28,726 bases of DNA, from the NCBI RefSeq assembly GCF_000090795.2, contig NW_003546672.1, positions 56,744 through 85,469 on the forward strand, written 5' to 3'. How positions within the stretch are numbered: position 1 is the stretch's first letter; every line of letters starts with the position of its first letter. The notes below the pieces were generated by a model, which had not been told where the DNA came from, searched no databases, and worked only from the letters and a program-made list of their open reading frames with translations. Shown piece after piece: positions 1-10,100 of this stretch. Made by a program: the position numbers and the translations under genes. The stretch is from Amphimedon queenslandica (taxonomy: Eukaryota; Porifera; Demospongiae; Haplosclerida; Niphatidae).

Positions 1-207
1 ATTGCCCATTGGCCCACAAATACAACCTCATTTGGACCAATTACCTAAGAAAGAGTTCAAATTCTTCTATTTTTAAACCAGTTGTTTGGCATGTTTACAA
101 TTTGTGCCAAATTGGTACAGAGTCAAATTCTTCCATAGTGAGAATAGTAGTGACAGTTTGTGGTCCTAGTGATTGTAGTTTACTATTAATGATCTTTCTG
201 TTTGTAG

Positions 208-304
208 GAGGTCAGAGGACACTGCTCTTTTCATTTTAAAACAATTATATAAAAATAATAATAATAATACTACAGCTGCTGTTGGAGAGTTTACTAAATC
301 TTAA
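208..304 (+). CDS. Possible last exon of an upstream gene (partial)
   Basis: A pyrimidine-rich acceptor ending in TTTGTAG at 201-207 is followed by an open frame that begins in phase 1 and ends at TAA 302-304. The predicted tail is about 31 residues. It starts RSEDTALFILKQLY, a likely amphipathic helix, and continues into an asparagine run encoded by an AAT repeat. The remainder of the gene would lie left of the window, and bases 1-207 would then be intron. No family is recognised. The call rests only on the acceptor and a protein-like frame, so it could be chance. Confidence 0.3.
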
Positions 305-354
305 TAACTAACAATGAGCTGATTCTTATTCAATTGTGCTTTATAAAGCTTTGC

Positions 355-369
355 CATTATTATTATTAA

Positions 370-402
<33 letters not shown>

Positions 403-415
403 ATTATTATTATTT
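355..415. repeat. (ATT)n microsatellite
   Basis: This is an almost uninterrupted run of ATT/TTA trinucleotides with one or two interruptions. It is probably length-polymorphic. No coding role is seen. Confidence 0.85.
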
Positions 416-982
416 GCAATTTTGTTAATAAAATTAAAGACATGTAAATTAAAATTCACACTGGAATACAGCCAAATTGTATAAAATAATTATAATAATA
501 AATAAATAATTAATCTCCAGGTTGTGATGGTGAGTCTAGTTTTATTTTGCAGCCCTGACATACCCTTACTGTCTGTTGGAAAGCAGCTGGAGCTGTGAGA
601 GAGAAAGAGAGAATCAGGTTTTTAAATAAACGTAATGTCAAGACTAGTGTAATAATTTTTGTAAAGCAGTCTTTCAATTGTAAAACCTATCTTCTCTCAG
701 TCTCAGATGCTTACATGTTGCTCCTAGTGATGCTTTTGTTACTTTTACTGTACAGGATCCACAATAGATCTGTCCACAGTAATTACAAGTGTGCTGTTAA
801 TTTAAGAGAAATGTAATTACATTTCTTACATTTAATTACATTTCTTAATTAAATGTAATTAAATGTAAATGTGTTGTACCTTTCTCTTTAATAAACTGGC
901 AAATGAAGCACCACAATTATTGCAATTGTTATCTATCAATAACAATAATAATAATATTAATTAATAATAATAGTAATTGTCA

Positions 983-1150
983 TGAAATCCGTGGCAGGCA
1001 AAAAACCCATTAGTTCCATTGTCACAAAATTTGTGACAAGCAAAAAACCCATTGGTTCCATTGTTACAAAATCTGTGACAAGCAAAAAACCCATTAGTTC
1101 CATTGCCATGAAATCCATGACAAGTAAAAAACCCATTGGTTCGGTTCATA
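983..1150. repeat. Four tandem copies of a 42-base repeat
   Basis: The landmark CAAAAAACCCATT recurs at 999, 1041, 1083 and 1125 (first base T in the last copy), giving an exact 42-base period over four copies. Because 42 is a multiple of three, the array stays open as a 14-residue repeat on both strands: on + a KSVTSKKPISSIVT-like unit, on - an NGTNGFFACH-containing unit. It ends about 20 bases from the stop codon of the leftward gene at 1171, so it may lie in that gene's 3' UTR. There is no good evidence that it is translated. Confidence 0.85.
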
Positions 1151-1170
1151 AAATCCAACCCCCCACATTA

Positions 1171-2881
1171 TTATCTATATGTACTTTTTTCATGCTCTTT
1201 TCCGTGATGTCTTTCACTAGCTGTAGAAATAAAGATGTAGTTATAACATATACATATGCACAATAAGCCTTACTTTCATTAGATGATGTCATTTCTTCAT
1301 TATTAGCATTATTATTAGCTGGGCTTTCATCATCATTATTGTTACTTTGAGTGTTTGATTGATCAGGAGCTGGACCAGCAGTTGATGGAAGAGTAGTTGA
1401 TGAATTTGAAGGAGTTATTAAACGTGACTGTGATACCTAACAATAAATAAAAATATAAAAATAAATAATGAATAGTGATAATAATAATAGCATTACTGGT
1501 TTAGATCTGATCATTGAATTTTTAATTCTTCTTAAAACTGATCTTGTCTCTAATATTTTAGTAAAATATTACACTTTTCCTCCATCTTTCTATCCTTACC
1601 GTTAATGAAACTTTGATTAAAAAAGAAGAACAGTAAACATAGCAGTGAGAGCAACATGGCGGCTGATATCCAGATCAGTGAAATTGTGACAAGTAACAAG
1701 AAAAAACAAACACTAAAAAGCAAACAAAAACAATAAATTAATTTCATGTTCAGTAGAACTCACTTAGCCGATTCTCTAGGATTAGTCCACATAAAAATAC
1801 TAATAGAAAGAAAGAAGGAGGAAGAAAGAGGTCAAAGTATGCAATCATGTGTACATGATTTTACCTCTTAACACTGTTGAGATAATTTCCTAAACTAATT
1901 AAAACATCATCAGCTTTTTTAACTCTATATAAAAAACAAACAAACAAAATGAACCAATTCTACCATCTCTCTCTCTCTCCTCCCTTCCCCTCTCTCTCTC
2001 TCCTCCTTTCCCCTCTCTCCTCTCTTCCTCTCTCTCTCTTTCTTTACATGTATCTATATTCCTTTAGTGATTTTTGTCGGCTTCTTTCCTCTTTTGATAG
2101 CTTGTCCTGTGGAGGTTATAATGAAACCACACTTCAGTACATCAATCATTACACTTGCTTTACCATTTCTTGTGCATCATGGCTGATCATCATTGGAGGA
2201 GTGACTTTTCTCTTTGAGCTATTCATACTATTTTTATTATTGTTCCCAAAAACTGATCCCAGTATAAACTGATTGCCAGCTAGTATTGTCATGAATAATA
2301 ATATGCTAGCAGTCATTAGCAGTACTCCTAAATATAGTGTAAGTGAAATGCAAATGATATGCATGCTCCTTCTCTCCTCTCTCCCTCTCTTTTACTCTTT
2401 CTCTCTCTCTCCCTCTCTCTCTTCTATTCACAGTTATTAATACACGTTCATTCTATTCACAGATCCACCTACTAACACTTTAATGATGTGTGAACATTAA
2501 CAATACAACCAAGTTATGAACCAACCACCACACACACCATCATAATATAGCTTTGCCTCTCCTCCCTTGGCCTTACTTGGGTAGAGAAGTAAGAATACAA
2601 GTGAAGTTGATACGCACAATGATACACTGTAGTTCTCCCACCTAAAGCAGACATGTTATGTTAATAGCTACACTGATTAATCTCTCCCTCTTTCTTTCTT
2701 ACCTTCTTGTTTTATCAATGACTATCAATAATCTACCAAGGGGCCATAGCTGATCTCTCACTCTATAGTAATGGTTCATGAACGAGCCTAGATCTAAAAC
2801 GTTGGTCTCTTCTCCTTCTCTCGCTCCAGGTTGACTACTGCTCTCGCTTGCCATTCTTTCCCTTAGCCCATTGCTTTCCAT
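1171..2881 (-). CDS. Protein with two hydrophobic hairpins (protrudin/GRAMD4/reticulon-homology-like), unassigned
   Basis: Ten exons read on the minus strand: 2881-2703, 2641-2577, 2327-2164, 2106-2048, 1924-1865, 1799-1764, 1712-1600, 1549-1497, 1436-1274 and 1220-1171. They join in frame to about 313 residues. The start is the first ATG, at 2881. After a polar N-terminus, a conserved-looking stretch (RVRDQLWPLGRLLIVIDK) leads into a long hydrophobic hairpin at about residues 65-105. A polar, charged linker follows, then KKADDVLISLGNYL and MWTNPRES before a second hydrophobic hairpin at about 190-225. The tail is basic and then Ser/Asn/Pro-rich. A short helix, then 'W-x-N/D-P', then a paired membrane hairpin is typical of ER-shaping or ER-anchored proteins (protrudin, RETREG/FAM134, ARL6IP1, GRAMD4). 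I infer an ER membrane protein of that general sort. No FYVE or GRAM domain is seen, so the family stays open. The last exon is the least certain. The gene is divergent from SIL1. Confidence 0.6.
1966..2045. repeat. CT-rich microsatellite in an intron
   Basis: A (CT)n/(CCT)n-rich tract lies in the intron between exons 4 and 5 of the membrane-protein gene. On the minus strand it is purine-rich (GA)n. Similar CT tracts occur at about 2370-2430 and in many SMC3 introns, where they serve as polypyrimidine tracts before the acceptor. Confidence 0.75.
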
Positions 2882-3139
2882 TGCCAGATAATAAACAGCA
2901 ATCCTACTAGCCACACCTTGAAAAGTAACTGCAAACCGCCCACGCCTACTAATTAGTTGCTAATGTTATTCATAGTTTTTGTGCTACTGAGCATGCATGC
3001 TCAGTAGTCCTCACTCCGTATTCTTAATAAAATTCAAATTTACTGAGTTTTGTTTCAGTATACTCCAAATACTGTAGCCTATCAGATTATGATACGTATC
3101 TGGCGGGAAGTTTTGGAGGGAAGCTAAGAGAGAAAGAGA
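2882..3139. promoter_or_regulatory. Head-to-head intergenic region of the membrane-protein gene and SIL1
   Basis: Only 258 bases separate the two start codons, so both promoters must lie here or extend into the genes. No clear TATA box stands out. The region contains a perfect 24-base palindrome at 2984-3007, listed separately. Assignment as a bidirectional promoter is from gene arrangement only. Confidence 0.55.
2984..3007. promoter_or_regulatory. Perfect 24-base palindrome between divergent genes
   Basis: The half-site CTACTGAGCATG at 2984-2995 is followed immediately by its exact reverse complement at 2996-3007, with no spacer. The centre GCATGCATGC is an alternating purine/pyrimidine tract. 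It could bind a dimeric factor for both genes or form a cruciform; neither is shown. Confidence 0.7.
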
Positions 3140-4782
3140 ATGAAGAAAATTTTAAAGAGAATCGTAATTTTGCTGTTTCTTTTGACAGCATCTTCATCAA
3201 TAGAGGAAGAAAAACAAGCCAAAAATGAAGAGAAAGAAGGTAAAAATGCCTAAATTAATTTTACCCTCTCTTTTCCAGATATTAGCGATGTTTTTGTGGC
3301 TACTACTGAGTGGCAGGAAATAAAGAAAGGACAGGCAGTACCAGCTGGTCTCCATTATCGTATCAATCTACAAACTGGACTCAAAGAAGCTAAGCTGATG
3401 GAAGAAGGACAAGACAAAGAGGAGGCAAATGGTAACGTACATGTATGTACACACCAGTTCTAATTAATGCCCACCCTCTAGTTCAAGTGGTTGATGTGAA
3501 AGGTTATGGTCATTCTGATCGACGTGGAGCTATCAATAAATCGACTAAAGTGTTTACGAGACAAGAATTGAGAGAAATGCTGAAGAAGATTAAAGATGAA
3601 AGTCCAGAGCAGTCCATACCTCCATTACTGACTGTATTAAATGAAGGTATCAAACTATAATTGTATTCTGCCATTTTTAATTAAAGCTGTTACAGAAAGT
3701 ATAGTTATTTTTTTTGTTGTCTTGTATTGTGTAGGTAGTAAAAATAACTCCATTGAGAAATCAAAATCAAGCTCTACGCTGTCTGATCTGAGATCAATGT
3801 TAACATTTCACGCTGATGTTGAGATCATGTTGCAACGACTTGAGATATTAGTGAATCCTGAATCAACAGTTGATGATATGCTGAGATCTCTTGACGATTT
3901 GGAATACATAGTCCATCAGATTGACAATGCAAGAGATTTTGATGTCCTAGGTGGATTAGTAGTTATCGTACAATTATTAAATCATTCAAATAACGACATT
4001 ATATGTGGAGCTGCTCTTGTACTAGGATCAGCTGCTCAGAGGTATGCACAATAATATTAAAATATTAATATTCACAATAAAAAATTAATTTTATTGCATC
4101 TAACTTATTTTCCTTTCCTCCTACATCTAGCATTTATTAATAAAAATAATAATTCAATTTTATTATCTTCATTCATAGCAATCCTGAAGTTCAGAAGCTC
4201 GCCCTCTCCTACAATGCCCTCCCTACCCTCCTCTCTCTCCTCTCCCCTTCCTCCTCCTCTTCACTAGTACATCGAAGAGCATTATATGCTTTAAGTGCTA
4301 CTCTAAGAGGACAAGTGGAGATGATTAGTACTTTTTTAACAGAATATGACGGGATAAATATTCTGAGTCAACTAGCAGCTACCACCGATAGCGAAACTGT
4401 TCTTGTTAAAATTATAACTTTAATTACTGATTTATTAGCTAGCTTGGAGGAGAATGGGATTACAATAAGGTAGACAATGACTACATTAGCACATTAATTG
4501 TATATGTTGTTTATATTTAGTGATATACAGGATAGGCTATATATTAATGATTGGTGTGATCGAACTGTTGCTGTACTGACTGAATCAAAGAGCTCAACCT
4601 CATTAGAGAAATGTGTTCTTTTAATTAATAAACTATTAAATGTTTGTCACTACGGTAACCAGTACAATCTGTTACTGAAGATCAGCAAGGAATGGATCAG
4701 AGATGAGAGAGAGAAAGAATTAATTGAAATTATTAATAATATTTTATATAATGTTAAAACTAGTAGCAAGAAGGAATTGTAA
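3140..4782 (+). CDS. SIL1: SIL1, nucleotide exchange factor for ER Hsp70 (BiP)
   Basis: Six exons (3140-3239, 3279-3431, 3482-3646, 3735-4041, 4179-4469, 4521-4782) join to about 425 residues, close to the usual SIL1 length of about 460. SIL1 is an armadillo-like protein of the ER lumen that releases ADP from BiP/HSPA5 so that the folding cycle can restart. The N-terminus is a signal peptide: basic residues (MKKILKRI) and a hydrophobic core (VILLFLTA). Exon 2 carries the family signature around [20 protein letters not shown], followed by [10 protein letters not shown]. Exons 4-6 give alpha-helical armadillo-type repeats with motifs such as [10 protein letters not shown] and [11 protein letters not shown]. 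The protein ends in KKEL, an ER-retrieval signal of the KDEL type, as expected for a lumenal protein. It lies head-to-head with the leftward membrane-protein gene and tail-to-tail with the RING-macro gene, 27 bases away. Family assignment is very secure; exon ends are secure because phases agree throughout. Confidence 0.93.
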
Positions 4783-4809
4783 GTATTTTATTTTACATAA
4801 ATTTATAAT

Positions 4810-6939
4810 TTATTTACTAGAAACTCTGAACATCCTATATTGCTTTGGTTTCATAGATGGAGGTAGCTCCATTTTGGAAGGTTGGGTTTTTACAGCTACT
4901 AAATGTTGGGCGAATACGGAGTAGGTTTCTTCATCTAATATAACGATACGAATATCTGTCAATAACTTGCTACTGGTATAACGGTACTTGGTTATTGCTT
5001 GAATTATAGCTTCAGCAGCTAATGATTTATCAACTGCAAATATTCCTGTACTTAATGCTGGGAATGATACCGATACTGCTTTCATTTTATCTGCTTCAAC
5101 AAGGGAATTAGTAATAGCTTGACATATGAGCTGTGAGCATTGAAAGTCTGTCATTTGCCGCGAGAATGTAGGACCAACAGCATGTATCACACGTTTACAC
5201 TTCAACTTTCCTCCAGCACTGGTAACTGCAACTCCTCCAACTAGGACTTGACCATAATTCCTAACATACGTATCAGATGCTTTCTGCAACTCTCCATTAC
5301 TTGCTTTATTGAGAGCTCCTGCTACTCCTCCTGCATGCTCTAATCTGGAATTAGCAGCATTGACAATTGCATCAACCTCTTCTTCCACTAAATTGCTTCT
5401 TTTTACCGTAAGCCAACGACCTTCATTGATTAATAATACTTCAAATGAACCAGTTTTGGTTGATATTTTAACTCCAGTAGCCCCTGCAGCCTTGCCTCCT
5501 TGCTCTTCTTTCTTTTTTCCTGTTTTCTCTTCGAATTTCTCTCCTGCCAGCCGATCACCTAGTAGCTTCTTTGCCTGATCAAATTGACGTGATGACATTG
5601 ATACTATCCTAACCATTCGAGCTTTTTCATCACATGAGAAGTGACACTGATTATAATTGCTATCAAACTCTTCTATTATATCAAACATGTTTTCCATTTG
5701 AAATGCAGGTGGTATTTCAAGACTGCCGGACTTCAACTGACGATTTTTAATGATTTCTTGATATGTATTTTGAAATTGCGTTACACATTGCTCCTTCTCT
5801 TCCTCCGAAGATGCTAAAACGACTACTTTTCTTTCCTCAGGGAAGAATTGCATATTCTTAGAGCAATCCTCACGAACTTTAGGCATAAGCAGAAGGACAT
5901 CTTTGCTAAGACCAAAAAAGGTCCTACTATGATAAATATCTTTTGATTCTTCTTTGCTTTCTTCCATTCTTGGTTTGTGTTCATCTTGAGGAAGCTCCTT
6001 TAATTCGGTAGATCTAGACAATTTGTCCTTTTTTTCCTTCAATTCAGCTAATTGCTTATTAACAGCTTCTGACCTTTCTCTTTCTTTCTTTTCAAACTCT
6101 TTCTGCATTTGCATCATTTGTTGTTGATGCTCTTCATTTTTAATCTTCATTTGTTGATCAAATTCAGCTCTTAAGCTCTCCGATAGCAGTGCAATCTGTT
6201 GCTTTGATTCTTCCAGTAGCTGCTTCTTCTCTGCTTCAAACTGGTACTTCATTTTCTCTTGGTGTTGTTGCTCTTTTTTGTGACTTTCTTTCAGAGCCTC
6301 AAGTTGAGTGGTTAACTCTTTAACACGTGCTGATTCTGATTTATACAACTCTTGAAATTGATTTAGTGTAGCTTGTAATTCGTCTTTAAACTGTTCGGTT
6401 ATTCTCTTAACCTGCCTCTCTGGTGGCAAATTAGTACAGATGGATTCATGATCGATCGCATTTTTACGAAGATATACCACAGGGCAACCAAAAGGACACT
6501 TTACTTTAACAAACCTACAGCTGCCATCCACTGGATTAGTGTGTTTCTTTAGATCTCTTAACTCTCCCACCCACTCACATCCATTGTAGTGGTGTGTACA
6601 ACGAACCTTCAAGTCAAGTATCTCACTGTTGAGCTGTCTTTCTAAGAAACTATTGAAATTAGGCTCACGACAATAGGGGCAAGGTTGACTTGAAATATGC
6701 ACACGTTGTATACAGTCACGACACATCTTCCTAGAGCAGCACATGACAATATGAGGCTCTCTCATCACACAATGACATATTAGACAATTGAATCTATCAG
6801 GAGGTTGTTCTATGAATGTTGGTTCTTCTTCCTTTTCTGCATCTTGGAAGCTTATTGAATGAAATTCAGACTGCACTGCTGAACACTCCCCTCCTTTAGC
6901 AGCCATTAAACATAACAGGAAGCATCTCACGTGCATCAT
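4810..6939 (-). CDS. RING / TRAF-zinc-finger / coiled-coil / KH-like / macro domain protein (predicted E3 ligase)
   Basis: A single uninterrupted exon of up to 709 residues. In order: an atypical RING at about 52-90 (CLIC, then MCCSRKMCRDC, then CPYC); a TRAF-type zinc finger at about 114-168 (C/H ligands in CTHHYNGCEWVG and KCPFGCPVVYL); a long charged coiled coil at about 175-330 rich in Q, E and K; a KH-like region at about 350-475 ([14 protein letters not shown]); a lysine-rich linker; and a macro domain at about 500-695 with the ADP-ribose-loop motifs [14 protein letters not shown] and GGVAGAL and the HAVGP strand. RING plus TRAF zinc finger plus coiled coil implies a multimerising ubiquitin ligase; the macro domain implies binding of ADP-ribose on targets. 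Both functions are inferred. The KH-like and macro part is a near copy of that in the next gene. The start could be ATG 6939 or the ATG at 6905 (MAAKGGEC); the short hydrophobic extra sequence in the longer form is not obviously functional. An AATAAA on the minus strand overlaps the stop codon (4809-4814). Confidence 0.88.
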   Translation of the reverse strand: MMHVRCFLLCLMAAKGGECSAVQSEFHSISFQDAEKEEEPTFIEQPPDRFNCLICHCVMREPHIVMCCSRKMCRDCIQRVHISSQPCPYCREPNFNSFLERQLNSEILDLKVRCTHHYNGCEWVGELRDLKKHTNPVDGSCRFVKVKCPFGCPVVYLRKNAIDHESICTNLPPERQVKRITEQFKDELQATLNQFQELYKSESARVKELTTQLEALKESHKKEQQHQEKMKYQFEAEKKQLLEESKQQIALLSESLRAEFDQQMKIKNEEHQQQMMQMQKEFEKKERERSEAVNKQLAELKEKKDKLSRSTELKELPQDEHKPRMEESKEESKDIYHSRTFFGLSKDVLLLMPKVREDCSKNMQFFPEERKVVVLASSEEEKEQCVTQFQNTYQEIIKNRQLKSGSLEIPPAFQMENMFDIIEEFDSNYNQCHFSCDEKARMVRIVSMSSRQFDQAKKLLGDRLAGEKFEEKTGKKKEEQGGKAAGATGVKISTKTGSFEVLLINEGRWLTVKRSNLVEEEVDAIVNAANSRLEHAGGVAGALNKASNGELQKASDTYVRNYGQVLVGGVAVTSAGGKLKCKRVIHAVGPTFSRQMTDFQCSQLICQAITNSLVEADKMKAVSVSFPALSTGIFAVDKSLAAEAIIQAITKYRYTSSKLLTDIRIVILDEETYSVFAQHLVAVKTQPSKMELPPSMKPKQYRMFRVSSK

Positions 6940-7180
6940 ATGATGATTACAATAACTTTATTCATAATATAGACAATGGTATAATCTTGACACTAATAAT
7001 AATAACATAATGTCACATGATAGTCACATGCCATACTTATATAAACAAAGTGAATAAACTACAACAATAAAGAAACATTATTAATGAATTAAATGAAATT
7101 ACGATTTACTGGAAACTATGAATAATTATTATAATCAATAACTACTAATTAACTAGTACCTCTAAGTGTTACTAAGTTAC
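6940..7180. other. AT-rich spacer between the two macro-domain genes
   Basis: 241 bases separate the stop of the DTX3L-like gene from the start of the RING-macro gene on the same strand. It must contain the 3' end of one and the promoter of the other. It is strongly AT-rich, with ATTATT/AATAAT tracts and AATAAA-like words on the minus strand, and shows no coding potential. Confidence 0.5.
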
Positions 7181-10100
7181 TTATTGTATTCCTTTAGCTT
7201 TAAGTTCTTCTTTTACTCTTGACAAATAAGTAGGATCAGGATAACCATACCTATACAATTAATAATTATTACGACTCATTTATTATTGTGACTTACGGAT
7301 GTCCATGTGTTACAGTTTTATGGTGTATATCATTCCATACTACAGTATTACTAGCACTAGTGGTATGTGATGTACCAACTGTAAATATCAATCGGGCATC
7401 AAATGCCTTTTTTAGTAATCGTAACACTTCCTGTCCTTCAGGAGTGTTTGGAAGATAAGCTGAACGTCTTGTACCATGATATGGCTGACCTATATAATGT
7501 ATAACCAATGATTAAGGTTACAGCAAGTGTTACCTAAAATCATGCACTCTTGTTGTTACCTGGATGAGGATGTTCCTTAGTTTGTATACCATGAGGTATT
7601 TCATAAGAGATAAGAATAGCACCAGCTCCTTCATAACCAGGTAAGGAGGTAGACTGAAGGACACAATGTGTCATTGTACCACCAGCTGGTTGATTCCCTT
7701 TGACTTTCCTCAATGGTTCCTTGCATGTTGGACAGTATGGAGAATGCTTTAGAGACTCTTTTAAGCAAGATTTACAAAAGATCTGATTACAACATTTAGT
7801 AGGAGTAGGATCTGTTGCTATATCATTACGGCATATAGGACAACCTTCAATGAAAAATATAATAAAATCATTGTGATATTGATGATTAATTTTACTTACC
7901 AACATCACCTACAGTAATCTTTTCTTTATCAGCTAGAGGAGGTGAGCCAGTAGGTGTTGAAAAAGTCTCTTCTTGTGAAGAAGATCTCATTACTCCTTTA
8001 CTAGTAAAATCTAAAACAACCTGAGGTTGTAGTAAATCAGCTGATGATGATTGCTGCTGACCATTTCCCCCCCCTCCACTTTGATTTGTTGCTTGAAATG
8101 GCCCATCACCTGGAAGTTGAGGATATGTAATATTCTGTGTTCCAGTTGGTTGAGATGTTACTACTGCAGGATCTAAACCAGGTGGAGCAGATAATGAATT
8201 ACTAGGTGAAAATGATCCAGCATTGATACCATAAGATGAGTTGCTCACTGGTGTTCCTACACCAGTCCCTGTTCCAGAAGCACCATCATGTCCAGTCATC
8301 CATTTATCTCCTTTTCCAGTAGAGTTTCCCAGTTCAGTCAATGCAGTACTCCCTGCACCTCCCTGTCCACTCCATGCAGTATTCCCTGCACCTCCCTGTC
8401 CACTCCATGCAGTATTCCCTGCACCTCCCTGCCCAGTCCATGGAGTATTCCCTGTTCCAGTAGCACCACTCCCAGTCTCACTCCATGCTTTACTTTTCCC
8501 TCCAGAAGCAGCAGCATGAAGGGAATTCTCACTCAATGCAGTAGGTCCAGGAGTATGACTGCCATGAGATGAAGAGCCATTGCTCTGTGAGACATTACCA
8601 TGAGTATCAGCACCAGGTGATTGGAAAGATGTCTCGGTATGAGTTGGATTGGATTTAATAGCTAGTAAATGTTGGGCGAATACGGAGTAGGTATCTTCAT
8701 CTAATATAACGATACGAATATCTGTCAATACCTTGCTACTGGTGTAATGGAATTTCAATATTGCTTGAAATATAGCATCAGCAGCTAATGACTTCTTCAC
8801 TGCATATATTCCTGTACTTAATGCTGGGAATGATATTGATGCTGCTTTCATTTTTTCTGCTTCAAGGAGAGAATTAGTAATAGCTTGATATATGAACTGA
8901 GAACATGCTAAATCAGATTTCACTTCGTGTGCTATAGGGCCAACAGCATGTATCACACGTTTGCATTTTAACTTCCCTCCAGCACTGGTAACTGCAGCTT
9001 CTCCAACTTGTAGCTGACCATAATTCCTAATGTAGGCATTAGATACTCTTTGCAATTCTCCATTACTTGCTTTACTAAGAGCTCCTGCTACTCCTGCTCC
9101 ATGATCTAATCTTGAATTAGCAGCATTGACAATTGCATCAACATCTTCTTCTACTATATTGCCTCGTTTTACTGTAAGCTTATGGCCTTTATTGATTGAT
9201 AATGTTTCAGACGAACCAGGTTTGGTTGGTATTTTAGCTCCTTTTCCAGGTTTGCCTCCTCCTCCTTTCTCTTCTTTCTTCTTTCCTGTCTTTTCTTCCC
9301 ATTTATCTCCTTTCTCTCCTGCCAGTCGATCACCTAGTAGCTTCTTTGCCTGATCAAATTGACGTGATGACATTGATACTATCCTAACCACTCGAGCTTT
9401 CTCATCACACGAGAAGTGACATTGACTATATTTGCTATCAAAATCTTCCAATAAACCAAACATATTTTCAATTTGAAAGGCAGGTGGTATTTCAAGACTG
9501 CCGGACTTCAACTGACGATTTTTAATGATTTCTTGATACGAATTTTGAAACTGCGTTATACATTGCTCCCTCTCTTCCTCTGAAGATGCTAAAACGATAA
9601 CTTTTCCTTCCTCGGGGAAGAATTGCATATTTTTAGAGCAATCTTTACGAACTTTAGGCATAAGCAGAAGGACATCTTTACTAAGACCAGTAAAGGTCTT
9701 ACCATCACCAGCACTACTGCCCCCAGTGGCTGCTGCTCCTTCATTGCTGCCTCCCTCAGGAGGAACCTGCTCTGGTACAGGGTTGACTGTATTGTGTGTA
9801 TGAATTGCTTGTGGATTGTGTTGTGCATGATGTGATGGTGGTAATGCAAGGATATTCTCTGTTAGAAGATTTGCTAGATATTGCCTAAACTTGTACACTT
9901 GACTGCAACTGCCACAAACTTTCACGTTATTTCCTTTAAACTCAAGTTGAACTGATAGTTTCTCTCCTTGTGATACCAAATACTGCATAATAGGCTCAGT
10001 ACCATGAATTAATGTGAAGCTGGCAGTGGCCTTTTCTTGGAACTACAATGAAAACAATAGTGGTTACCATGATTCACATTGAACTAACAACTAACCATTG

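Larger units (their letters stand above)
305..1170. other. AT-rich intergenic DNA with simple repeats
   Basis: I see no convincing gene here. It holds an ATT microsatellite, a perfect 20-base palindrome at 807-826 (half-site AGAAATGTAA), further AATTACATTT-type inverted repeats to about 865, and the 42-base tandem repeat listed separately. An acceptor-like TTTTGCAG at 545-552 is followed by a short open stretch ending in TGA at 595-597 (PDIPLLSVGKQLEL). That could be a further or alternative terminal exon of the gene to the left, but the support is weak. Confidence 0.5.

Noticed and set aside
595..816. Open frame of about 73 codons on the plus strand
   Set aside because: It has no ATG start in a good context, a low-complexity leucine-rich end and no family resemblance; it lies in AT-rich repeats.
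5309..5578. Plus-strand open frame opposite the RING-macro gene
   Set aside because: It is the antisense shadow of the conserved macro coding region; a matching shadow lies opposite the duplicate block at 9126-9353.
8241..8572. Two overlapping plus-strand frames and one extra minus-strand frame rich in Pro/Cys/Ser or Gly
   Set aside because: They are produced by the 33-base minisatellite, which is open in several frames.
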